From an uncultured Eubacterium sp. (GTDB lineage Bacteria > Bacillota > Clostridia > Lachnospirales > Lachnospiraceae): DNA of 23,181 nt. Shown in pieces: positions 1-7,120 of this stretch. Position 1 is the stretch's first letter, and each line of letters starts with the position of its first letter. The notes below the pieces were generated by a model. The model did not search any database. It was not told the DNA's origin and saw only the letters and a list, made by a program, of their open reading frames with translations. The position numbers were made by a program, and so were the translations under genes. The stretch lies in assembly GCA_910580075.1 (NCBI GenBank), contig CAJTVR010000075.1, positions 1 to 23,181 of the forward strand. Direction: 5' to 3'.

Positions 1-399
1 CCGCCTCCTTTCCGGCTTCACCTATATACTACGGTTTCAGCGGCAAATACTACATCAAATCCAAAACTTTTTTAAAAAATTATATCACACTTTTGGAGAG
101 GAGTGCAGCAGGCTGTTTGAATGTGTCTTTGCCGCTTTGCTGGCGGCTCTGCGCCGTTCCTCGCTGTTTTCCCTGCTTTTATTGAAGTTTCTCCCTGACA
201 AAAGAGCAGCTTATTAAGGAACTTGCAAAATCACGAATCCGTGAGGCATGGTTAAAAAAGGATACGGAGTGAAAGGGGGATGGTGCAGCGGAGACAGCCA
301 CGGTCTCCGACATCCTGAATATGAAGTTTTCGTGCTCTTTACGAAAAAATACTACTCGTCCCTAACGTTCCGGGCAGCCGGAACGGGGCAAAGTTCAGA
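1..399. other. Gene-poor left end, no supported gene
   Basis: I see no convincing gene here. A 54-codon ATG frame runs at 248-412, but it lacks a clear ribosome binding site and I do not recognise its product. Short open frames at the left edge could be the tail of a gene outside the window. The one clear structure is a perfect 8-bp hairpin at 366-385 (CGTTCCGG, loop GCAG, CCGGAACG). No T-run follows it, so it is not an obvious terminator. The patchwork of short coding-like frames suggests a decayed mobile-element edge, but this is only a guess. Confidence 0.4.
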
Positions 400-428
400 T
401 TGTCTTTCGTAGACGGATATGATATAAT
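400..428 (+). promoter_or_regulatory. Sigma-A type promoter for the DUF3267 gene
   Basis: The -35 box TTGTCT (400-405) and the -10 box TATAAT (423-428) are separated by exactly 17 bases. TGA directly before the -10 makes it an extended -10. Transcription would start near 435, about 40 bases before the ATG at 475. The promoter lies inside the upstream extension of the reading frame, which supports the later start codon. Confidence 0.7.
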
Positions 429-474
429 TTTTTCCTGTTACAAACCAATAAATTTCACTTTGGAGGAATTAAGT

Positions 475-1104
475 ATGGATAACGCCCAAAGAAAACTAAC
501 AGAAAAAGAATGGAAACGTAAAGAGTGCTTTGAAAAATTCAATTCTGAAATGCAGCAAAAAGGATATACAACGAAGAATATTATTATCAATACGCAGCAG
601 GCAAAGCTTTTATGTCTTTTAATTATGCTGCCATTTATGGCTTTAGCATTTTGGATATACTATAATTTGAATGGTTTTGATTTAGATTGTCTTTCGTTCG
701 GATTTATTGTAGTATTATTTGTGCTTATTTTATGTCTATCCATTCTGCATGAGTTAATACATGGAATTACCTGGAGTCTTTTTGCAAAAAATCATTTTCA
801 TTCGATAGATTTTGGAATGATCTGGAGTAGTTTTTCTCCATACTGCACTTGTTCAAATCCGCTGAAAAAATGGCAGTATCTCTTGGGGGTTGCTATGCCT
901 ACACTGGTTTTGGGAGGCGGAGCTGCAGTAGCTGCTGTAATGGCAGATCAGTTACTGCTGTTTTTTCTAGCAGAATACATGATTTTATTTGGTGGCGGAG
1001 ATTTTTTAATTATACTGAAAAGTATGTTATACCACACTGATAAGCAGGAAAGTGTTTATTGCGACCATCCTTACGAATGTGGTTTTGTAGTTTTTGAAAA
1101 ATAA
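475..1104 (+). CDS. DUF3267-family membrane protein, putative zincin metalloprotease
   Basis: The 209-residue protein starts at ATG 475, with GGAGG at 462-466 eight bases upstream. The frame stays open further upstream to a TTG at 400, but a promoter lies there. A hydrophilic N-terminus of about 45 residues is followed by a hydrophobic segment (LLCLLIMLPFMALAFWIYY), a second one (FGFIVVLFVLILCLSI) running into HELIHGITW, and more hydrophobic stretches near the C-terminus. HELIH is an HExxH zinc-binding motif next to a membrane helix, the usual layout of DUF3267 proteins, which are regarded as putative membrane zincin peptidases of unknown substrate. It appears to be transcribed alone. Function beyond the family is not known. 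Confidence 0.75.
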   Translation: MDNAQRKLTEKEWKRKECFEKFNSEMQQKGYTTKNIIINTQQAKLLCLLIMLPFMALAFWIYYNLNGFDLDCLSFGFIVVLFVLILCLSILHELIHGITWSLFAKNHFHSIDFGMIWSSFSPYCTCSNPLKKWQYLLGVAMPTLVLGGGAAVAAVMADQLLLFFLAEYMILFGGGDFLIILKSMLYHTDKQESVYCDHPYECGFVVFEK

Positions 1105-1446
1105 AAACTGATATTACAAATCTTGTTTATCAGTCTGATAAAAGTACAAAGCAGGGCAGCAGGTAGATATTGGACTTATGTCAGTATATTAGACAAAAAA
1201 GCCGAAAGATTATGCTGCTTGAATTTCGGAGTGTAAGATTTTTGATTTAAGGCCGTGCCTTTCAGATCCTGTATTCTTTCACTTGATAGCATATTTAGAT
1301 TCATAAGGAACTGGCAATCCGTTTAGCAGGCAGCTAAGCGGATTTTTTGTTTTTCGGGAGAGGGTAAAAATCCTCTCCTTTTCGCTGCCCGAGACTTGAA
1401 GGCAATGATCAAATCACATCTAACTTTAGAAAGATCCGGATTATTC
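1105..1446. other. Intergenic stretch with terminator-like hairpins
   Basis: I found no gene in this stretch. It separates the DUF3267 gene from the BlaI-like operon and holds one strong rho-independent terminator (1317-1354). A second hairpin follows at 1357-1378 (GGAGAGG / CCTCTCC, 8-base loop) and is trailed by TTTT. Confidence 0.5.
1317..1354 (+). terminator. Rho-independent terminator
   Basis: ATCCGTTTAGC (1317-1327) pairs with GCTAAGCGGAT (1333-1343) with one G-U pair and a 5-base loop, followed by TTTTTGTTTTT. It would end transcription from the DUF3267 gene and insulate the BlaI operon downstream. Confidence 0.8.
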
Positions 1447-1498
1447 TTGACAAATCCGTTCTATTGAGATAGAATACAATTATTCTATTGCAATAGAA
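1447..1498 (+). promoter_or_regulatory. Promoter with two palindromic BlaI-type operators
   Basis: The -35 box TTGACA (1447-1452) and the -10 box TAGAAT (1470-1475) have a 17-base spacer. Two related palindromes overlap and follow the promoter. TTCTATTGAGATAGAA (1459-1474) covers the spacer and -10. TTCTATTGCAATAGAA (1483-1498) is a perfect 16-bp palindrome covering the start-site region. They lie 24 bp apart, a little over two helical turns. BlaI/MecI dimers are known to bind paired palindromes over their own promoters, so autoregulation by the next gene is the natural reading (inference). Confidence 0.8.
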
Positions 1499-1511
1499 CG
1501 GAGGTAATGTT

Positions 1512-1871
1512 ATGTCAGTAAAATTATTTGAGTCTGAATTAAAAGTAATGGACTTATTATGGAAAGAGGGTGATTTACCGGCAAAAGAAATCGCGCAGCG
1601 CCTAAAAGCGCAGATTAACTGGAGCAAAACAACAACCTATACGGTGCTGAAAAAATGTGTGGAAAAACAGGCTGTTTCGCGAACAGAACCAGGTTTTGTC
1701 TGCAGCCCGCTGATCAGCCGTGCAGAAGTGCAGGCAGATGAGACAAACAATCTCATAGACAGGATGTATGGCGGTTCCAAAGATCTGCTGATAGCTTCAC
1801 TGCTTGGAAACCAGGAGATGACGCCGGATGATCTGGAACGGCTGAAGAAACTGGTGGAAGAAATGAAATAA
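1512..1871 (+). CDS. BlaI/MecI-family transcriptional repressor
   Basis: This is a 119-residue winged-helix repressor of the BlaI/MecI family, usual length about 120-130. GGAGG at 1500-1504 precedes ATG 1512. Residues 1-75 form the DNA-binding domain: LFESELKVMDLLWKEG and the helix-turn-helix with WSKTTTYTVLKKCVEK, where the family normally has the recognition helix. Residues 76-119 form the helical dimerisation tail, which in BlaI and MecI holds the protease cleavage site. It is followed by an M56 protease gene, the classic repressor-sensor pair. The likely target is its own operon through the two palindromes at 1459-1498. Since the sensor carries a peptidoglycan-type domain, the signal is more likely a cell-wall state than a beta-lactam (inference). 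Confidence 0.92.
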   Translation: MSVKLFESELKVMDLLWKEGDLPAKEIAQRLKAQINWSKTTTYTVLKKCVEKQAVSRTEPGFVCSPLISRAEVQADETNNLIDRMYGGSKDLLIASLLGNQEMTPDDLERLKKLVEEMK

Positions 1872-1951
1872 CGCAGCAGGATGATGTGGAGAAGAAACTG
1901 CAGAAACGCAGCAGAATGATGTGGAGAAGAAACTGCAGGAACGCAGCAGAA
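1871..1951 (+). repeat. 35-bp tandem repeat between repressor and sensor genes
   Basis: Two near-identical 35-base units (1871-1905 and 1906-1940) and the first part of a third (1941-1951) fill the gap between the stop of the repressor and the start of the sensor. Each unit begins ACGCAGCAG and contains GTGGAGAAGAAACTGCAG. The repeat places AGG-rich stretches ahead of the sensor gene, so a change in copy number would alter the spacing between the two genes. Confidence 0.85.
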
Positions 1952-1985
1952 TAAAATGCTGCGGTATGTTGGAATGAGGTGGCTG

Positions 1986-3800
1986 ATGGATGAGTTGTTA
2001 TATATGGGAGTTAATGGTTCTATTTTGATGATAGCAGTCATATGCTTTAGGTATTTTTTCTCACAGCAGGTTTCGAGGCGGTTAATTGTATTTTTGTGGA
2101 TCTGCGTTATCGTGCGTCTGCTGCTGCCTGTTTCAATTCCGGTCAGGCGGCCTGTGCCAGGCTGGATGGGTGTGCTGGAAGTATCGAAACTATGGCAGTT
2201 CTGCGACAGCGGCTTTAGCGATGCTGCCTGTCTGGAAAAAACGGCGTCAGCAGGTCTGGATAAATCTGCGGAAACGGCCCGGATCACACAGGAAGCAGAA
2301 TCCGGTCAGGCGGTACAGGAAACAGGAACAGAAGCAGCACTGCGGGAAACAGGAACAGAAGCAGCACTGCGGGAGACAGAAACTGCCGCGGCTGTTACAG
2401 AAGCGTCAGTGCTGGCGTTTCTGATCATATCGGCAGTATCAGCAGTATGTACAGTATTGACTGTTCCGGCAGCTTCAATCGTGCAGGCAGTATCAGAGAC
2501 ACTGGCAGGACATGTCTTGCTCAGGAAAGGGCTGTTTGTCATCTGGCTGCTGGCAGCGGCTGCCTTAGCGGTCCGCATTCTTGTAATGCATATGCGAAGC
2601 AGCAGGATTTATCGTATGTCGCTGCCTGTTTGTAATTCAACGGCCGGTGAATGGCTGTGTGTTCATCACAGCATGCGGAAAGTGTCTATACGAAAGTCAG
2701 AGTTTATAAAAAGTCCCCTTACATACGGGGTTATCCGCCCGGTCATACTTCTGCCTTCTGAAACAGAGCTGGATGAGAAAGAGTTTGTATGTATTATGGA
2801 GCATGAATGGATACATATCAAGCGGTGGGATATTCTGATGAAATACATCTTATATCTGACTGTATGTGTTTACTGGTTTAATCCATTCGTATGGATCATG
2901 GCTGCGCTGTTTAACAGGGATATAGAAGTAGCATGTGATGAGGAGGTGCTTAAGTCATATGCCGGCGGCTGCAAAGCATCATATGCGATGATATTAATTC
3001 GTCTGGCAGAAGAACGCCAAAAATCAATCTGGCCGGCTGAGGCCTGTTTTGCCAGACAGTCTGAATTAGAAGAAAGGATCAGGTTTGTTATGAAAAAGAA
3101 AAAATATTCAAAGAAAGCGGCTGCTCTGGCAGCCGGACTGATCTGCTGCACAATCATATCATTTACTGTGTCAGCAAAGGACACAGCTGAAAAGGTAGGC
3201 GGTTCGTCTGAAAATACCAGGCAGGAGGCATCAGATCATGCAGCAGAAGATCTGGATAGAAGTTCCGGTGATGTGAAGGCAGAGCAGGATAAAGTTTTAT
3301 TAAAAGAAGAAAATGAACTGCCGGAAGGCACAGGGCAGAGTCAGGAAGAAACACAAAAGAAAGCCGGCACAGATACAGACACAGATACGGTGCTGATCAG
3401 TCAGCCCTCGGATTTTACTATGTCCACAGCCGGTGCAGTTCATAAGCAGATTGTAAAACTGGCAGGGCGATATAAAGGAGCGCCTTACCGGTTTGGCGGT
3501 ACGGATTTATCCAGCGGCGTAGACAGTGCAGGATTTGTGAAAGCGGTTTATGCACTGGCAGGATTTGACATACCCGCTGATTTGTGTGAACTGTCTGTCT
3601 GTGGAGATATAGTTCCTTTGGAAGAATTAACGGCAGGAGACATTATCATCTACAGCAGCGAGGATCAAAGTTATTATGCACATGCAGCGATTTATGATGG
3701 CAGCGGCCAGGTTATTCATGCCAGTAACATGCGGGAGGGTGTAAAGATTTCTGATTTAAACTATAGAGAGATTGCTGTGGCAGTCAGAATTGTAAAATAA
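1986..3800 (+). CDS. BlaR1-like M56 sensor protease with degenerate NlpC/P60 domain
   Basis: This is a 604-residue membrane sensor. I chose ATG 1986 because GAGG at 1976-1979 sits six bases before it and MDELLYMGVNGSILM matches usual BlaR1 starts; ATG 1956 is in frame but has a poor ribosome binding site. Two N-terminal helices (about 8-23 and 31-52) are followed by a polar loop with a repeated segment (RETGTEAAL, about 112-131), further hydrophobic segments, and the M56 protease region with HEWIH (His273, Glu274, His277) and EVACDEEV. Another helix spans about 378-397. After an acidic linker comes an NlpC/P60 domain (about 493-604). NlpC/P60 enzymes have Asp-Cys-Ser-Gly-Phe; here it is Asp-Ser-Ala-Gly-Phe with Ser514, while the His positions (566, 578) remain. 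In BlaR1 the outer domain binds penicillin. Here a wall-fragment-binding pseudoenzyme is the likely sensor (inference). The gene forms an operon with the upstream repressor. Confidence 0.88.
   Translation: MDELLYMGVNGSILMIAVICFRYFFSQQVSRRLIVFLWICVIVRLLLPVSIPVRRPVPGWMGVLEVSKLWQFCDSGFSDAACLEKTASAGLDKSAETARITQEAESGQAVQETGTEAALRETGTEAALRETETAAAVTEASVLAFLIISAVSAVCTVLTVPAASIVQAVSETLAGHVLLRKGLFVIWLLAAAALAVRILVMHMRSSRIYRMSLPVCNSTAGEWLCVHHSMRKVSIRKSEFIKSPLTYGVIRPVILLPSETELDEKEFVCIMEHEWIHIKRWDILMKYILYLTVCVYWFNPFVWIMAALFNRDIEVACDEEVLKSYAGGCKASYAMILIRLAEERQKSIWPAEACFARQSELEERIRFVMKKKKYSKKAAALAAGLICCTIISFTVSAKDTAEKVGGSSENTRQEASDHAAEDLDRSSGDVKAEQDKVLLKEENELPEGTGQSQEETQKKAGTDTDTDTVLISQPSDFTMSTAGAVHKQIVKLAGRYKGAPYRFGGTDLSSGVDSAGFVKAVYALAGFDIPADLCELSVCGDIVPLEELTAGDIIIYSSEDQSYYAHAAIYDGSGQVIHASNMREGVKISDLNYREIAVAVRIVK
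2319..2381 (+). repeat. 27-bp in-frame tandem repeat in the sensor gene
   Basis: A 27-base unit beginning GAAACAGGAACAGAAGCAGC is repeated exactly at 2319-2345 and 2346-2372, with a partial third unit up to about 2381. It encodes the nine-residue repeat ETGTEAALR in the polar loop between the early membrane helices. In-frame repeats of this kind expand and contract easily by slippage, so loop length may vary between strains. Confidence 0.85.
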
Positions 3801-3808
3801 AATAAAGG

Positions 3809-3836
3809 CGGGGCTGTTACGGCAGCTCCGTTTTTT
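3809..3836 (+). terminator. Rho-independent terminator of the repressor-sensor operon
   Basis: CGGGGCTG (3809-3816) pairs with CAGCTCCG (3823-3830) with one G-U pair around the loop TTACGG, followed by TTTTTT (3831-3836). It starts eight bases after the sensor stop codon. Confidence 0.9.
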
Positions 3837-3866
3837 ATAGGTGTTATGCGCTGCAGCTTTCTTCTG

Positions 3867-3995
3867 GTGAAATTTCTGCTGGAAATTAGTTTCAATTTTG
3901 GCGAAGCAGTGGTAAAATGTTTTAGAGGAATTTTGACAGGTCAGAGAAAACTGGAAGAAGATACGGCCGAATACCTGGTTCAGTTAGAAAGATAA
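3867..3995 (+). other. Possible small gene or gene remnant
   Basis: A 42-codon frame from GTG 3867 to TAA 3993-3995 encodes a peptide with coding-like composition (it includes FRGILTGQRKLEEDTAEYL). There is no clear ribosome binding site and I cannot place it in a family. It sits between a terminator and the recD2 gene and could be the C-terminal remnant of a lost gene. A second scrap of similar character lies beyond recD2 at 6854-6979. Confidence 0.25.
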
Positions 3996-4086
3996 GTCAG
4001 AAACGGATAGTTTTAAATTTACCTGGAAACGGACGGGAAAGGAAAATAAAAATGGCATCTGATTTGATACATGGAGGTCCGGCATC

Positions 4087-6277
4087 ATGACGAAAATACG
4101 CTGTGTGGTGGAACGGATTACATATCAGAACCCGGAAAACGGATATTCAGTGCTGAAAGTGCATATTAAAGGGTATGACGGCCTTGTCCCGGTGGTCGGG
4201 AACCTTCTGGATGCGAACGCAGGATCCGTGATCATAGCAGAGGGGAACTGGAAAGTGGACGGAAAATACGGCAGACAGTTTGTGGCTGAAAAATGGGAGG
4301 AAACGCTTCCGGCAACTGTTTACGGGATGGAGAAGTATTTAGGGAGCGGTCTGGTCAAAGGCGTCGGGCCTAAATTTGCAAAAAGAATCGTCCAGCGGTT
4401 TGGAACAGACACATTTACGGTCATTGAAGATGATATACAGCTTCTGATCCAGGTAGAGGGGATTGGAAAGAAGCGCATCCGCAAGATCGCAGAAAGCTGG
4501 CAGCGGCAGAAAGAGGTGAAAAACATCATGCTTTTTTTGCAGGAGCATGATGTCAGCACGGCATTTGCGGCAAAGATTTATAAGCAGTACGGCAGTGAAA
4601 GCATTGAAAAAGTCCGTGAAAATCCGTACCGCCTTGCAGATGATATCTGGGGCATAGGCTTTAAGACAGCTGACGGCATTGCGCAGAAACTCGGATTTGG
4701 GAAAGAATCTTATGTACGGCTTAGAAGCGGCATTATGTACACGCTGAGTGAGCTTGCGGATGACGGCCACGTCTATGCCAGGAAGGAGCAGCTTCTGGAA
4801 AAGGCTGTAGGCATTCTGGAATCAGGGCCGGAATACATTGTAATGACAATGGATCAGATGATAAAAGAAAAAGACCTTGCATGTGAGGACGGACTGGAAG
4901 AAAGGGCTGTGTATCTGCCGCCGTTTTATTACGCAGAGACTGGTGTGGCAAATAAACTGAGAAAACTGGCAGAAGCTCCGGCAGCAGACCGCCTGTGGGT
5001 GCAGCTTATGCAGGCGAGGGAAAAAACAGGGAACCGGGAGCTGTCTGTGGATGTCGGGAGAATCCAGCAGATCGTGCATGTGGAATACGATGAAGCCCAG
5101 GCCGGGGCCATCCGTCTGGCTGCATCTGCAAAGGTAATGGTTTTAACAGGCGGTCCGGGCACAGGAAAGACAACTACAACACAGGGGATGATAGCGGCTT
5201 TCCGTGCATACGGCCTGAAAGTGCTGCTTGCTGCACCGACCGGGAGGGCAGCAAAGCGTCTGTCGGAAACAGCTGGGATGAAAGCAGAAACAATACACCG
5301 GCTGCTTGGCTGCAGGCCGCCGGAGGGATACCAGAAAAATGATAAGAACCCTCTGGAGGGGGATGTGCTTGTAGTGGATGAATGTTCTATGATCGATGTG
5401 ATCCTGATGAACGCGCTTTTAAGGGCAGTGCCGGAATCCATGCGCCTGCTTCTCGTAGGAGATACAGACCAGCTTCCGGCAGTCGGGGCTGGGAATGTAC
5501 TGTGTGATATTATCGCTTCCGGTATGGTTCCGGTGGTGCGTCTGACACGGATTTTCCGGCAGGCCCGGACAAGCCGCATCATTATGAACGCCCACCGTAT
5601 CAATGAGGGAAAAATGCCGGATATTTCCAATGGGAAAACAGCGGACTTTTTCTTTATAGAGTGTGAAAACGCAGATGAGGCAGCGGCAGGGATCGTCGGA
5701 CTGGTAAAGGATAAGCTGCCCGGATACTATCATATAAAACCGGAAACCATCCAGGTATTAACGCCGGTGCAGCGTGGACCGGCCGGGGCTGCAGGACTGA
5801 ACCTTGCTTTGCAGGAGGCACTGAACCCGTCCGGTGACGGGCTGCGCAGAAGCGGTTATGTTTTCCGCTGCGGCGATAAAGTCATGCAGATAAAAAACAA
5901 TTATGACAAGGAAGTGTTTAACGGTGATATCGGCATGATCCAGTCTGTCAGTATCCAGGATAGGGAGCTGGCTGTAAACTTTGACGGCAGGCTGGTGAAG
6001 TATGACGTGACAGATCTGGATGAGCTGTCACATGCCTATGCCACGACCATACATAAGGCACAGGGTTCGGAATATCCGGCTGTGGTTATGGCCTGTGCTG
6101 ATGAGCCACTTTGGGATGCTGCAGAGAAATCTGATTTATACGGGCATTACAAGGGCGAAAAAATTACTGGTTATGATAGGGGAAAGAAAGGCCCTTGCTT
6201 ATGCGGTTGGAAATGTGACTGTAACGAAAAGGAATACCCTGCTGAAAGAGAGGCTTTCTGGTTTTGGGATGTATTAA
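4087..6277 (+). pseudogene. recD2: RecD2-family ATP-dependent DNA helicase, frameshifted
   Basis: This encodes a RecD2-type (RecD/TraA, superfamily 1B) 5'-3' DNA helicase. GGAGG at 4073-4077 precedes ATG 4087. The order is an N-terminal OB-like region (about 1-75), helix-hairpin-helix repeats (GSGLVKGVGPKFAKRI, VEGIGKKRIRKI), a linker, Walker A GGPGTGKT (355-362), Walker B VVDECSM (Asp431, Glu432), and ATTIHKAQGSEYPAVVM near 650-668. Just after this the frame is lost. The expected continuation, VLMSHFGMLQRNLIYTGITR, with motif VI and its arginine finger, lies in the +1 frame from 6095 and ends at TAA 6277. One extra base within 6091-6094 explains this, and removing it gives about 729 residues, a normal length. 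Read unshifted, the frame runs to 6303 with an unrelated tail and no motif VI. The unshifted product should not work as a helicase unless the shift is a sequence error. Confidence 0.88.
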
Positions 6278-6314
6278 ATCATCAAATCACAATCGGGATT
6301 TAAAGGAGGAAAAT

Positions 6315-6776
6315 ATGAAAGCTGAAAGATGTGTAAAGGAGTCTTTTGCTGTGATAGGAAAAGAGGGTTCAACTTTAGACGGAGAGGGTTTTATTCAAAG
6401 ATTATGGGATGATGCAAATTCTCACTTTGGAGAAGTTCAGCATCTGGCTAAGAAAGATGAGAATGGAAATATCAGTGGCATATGGGGCGCTATGTCTGAT
6501 TTCTCGCACTCATTCAATCCGTGGGAAGATTTCAACAAAGGATTATATCTTGCCGGGGTAGAATGCAGGGAGGATGCAGAAGCTCCCAGCGGCTGGACAA
6601 AATGGATGATTCCTGGCTATGAATATATTTATATAGAATGTGAAAATGATTATGCATTTTCAGAGGCAGTAAAATATCTGGAAGATCATGCTATTCCATT
6701 AGCAGGAGCAGTCCACGATTTTACTTGTCCGCAGACAGGGAAAAATTATATGTTTTTTCCAATTAGAAAGTTATAA
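6315..6776 (+). CDS. GyrI-like effector-binding domain protein
   Basis: This is a 153-residue stand-alone protein. GGAGG at 6305-6309 stands five bases before ATG 6315, so the longer in-frame start at 6264 is not needed. The pattern matches the GyrI-like small-molecule-binding fold (AraC/SoxS effector-binding type). It starts with a strand that ends in VIGKEG, has a mid-section GIWGAMSDFSHSFNPWEDFNKGLYLAGVEC, then WTKWMIPGYEYIYIEC, and finishes with CPQTGKNYMFFPIRKL. No DNA-binding helix-turn-helix is present, so it is not itself a regulator. Such proteins bind or hydrolyse small molecules, or act as partners of regulators. It begins shortly after the broken recD2 gene and may share its transcript. 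The ligand cannot be told from sequence. Confidence 0.8.
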   Translation: MKAERCVKESFAVIGKEGSTLDGEGFIQRLWDDANSHFGEVQHLAKKDENGNISGIWGAMSDFSHSFNPWEDFNKGLYLAGVECREDAEAPSGWTKWMIPGYEYIYIECENDYAFSEAVKYLEDHAIPLAGAVHDFTCPQTGKNYMFFPIRKL

Positions 6777-6780
6777 ATAA

Positions 6781-6848
6781 ATTCCGGTTTATCTGATGCT
6801 GTATCATTTCAAGTCCGGACTGTTCCGGCATCAGCTATAAAGCGGAAT
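6781..6848. repeat. Extended nested stem-loop after the effector-binding gene
   Basis: ATTCCG (6781-6786) pairs with CGGAAT (6843-6848), and CTGATGC (6793-6799) with GCATCAG (6828-6834). TTTAT/ATAAA pairs between them with small bulges. The loop contains the perfect palindrome AGTCCGGACT (6812-6821). No T-run follows, so it is not a standard terminator. It may protect the 3' end of the transcript or be a protein-binding site. Confidence 0.5.
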
Positions 6849-6853
6849 AGTTA

Positions 6854-6979
6854 TTGTACTTACCGGTAAAAGCGGTTATTTTTGAGGGAGTTGAGGCAAC
6901 CGTCAAGGGATATTATCTGGCCGGAAAAATCAGCCGGGAGGATTTAGACTGCATTTTTCGAAAATATGGGATTTTGTAA
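6854..6979 (+). pseudogene. Possible gene remnant
   Basis: A short open frame (TTG 6854, stop 6977-6979, 41 codons) encodes a coding-like peptide containing EGVEATVKGYYLAGKISRED and ending CIFRKYGIL. There is no ATG and no ribosome binding site, and the frame is closed by a stop just upstream at 6848-6850. This suggests the C-terminal end of a truncated gene. I do not recognise the family with confidence. Confidence 0.3.
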
Positions 6980-7033
6980 CTTGAATCTGGCAGTACGCCA
7001 AATAGCATGCAGCTGATCATGTGCATGTCAGGA

Positions 7034-7054
7034 TCAGGCGGTTTTGCCGCCTGA
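7034..7054. repeat. Perfect 8-bp hairpin between convergent genes
   Basis: TCAGGCGG (7034-7041) and CCGCCTGA (7047-7054) pair around a 5-base loop TTTTG. It lies in the 344-base gap between the effector-binding gene and the convergent dGTPase gene. A partly overlapping GCCGCC/GGCGGC pairing leads into a TTTTT at about 7081-7085. Either could end transcription in this gap, but neither is a textbook terminator. Confidence 0.45.
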
Positions 7055-7120
7055 CTCCGGGAATATGCTGGCGGCCAGGCTTTTTGTATTAGAAACTGTC
7101 ACCAGCCGCCCGGCACACGA

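Noticed and set aside
1637..2287. 216-residue minus-strand open frame over the repressor and sensor genes
   Set aside because: It is antisense to two well-supported genes and matches no family pattern.
4929..5630. 233-residue minus-strand open frame inside recD2
   Set aside because: It lies wholly antisense to a clear helicase coding region with all motifs in the plus frame; its composition is that of a shadow frame.
6091..6094. Programmed frameshift in recD2
   Set aside because: There is no slippery heptamer or homopolymer at the site, and RecD2 is normally a single-frame gene; a mutation or sequence error is simpler.
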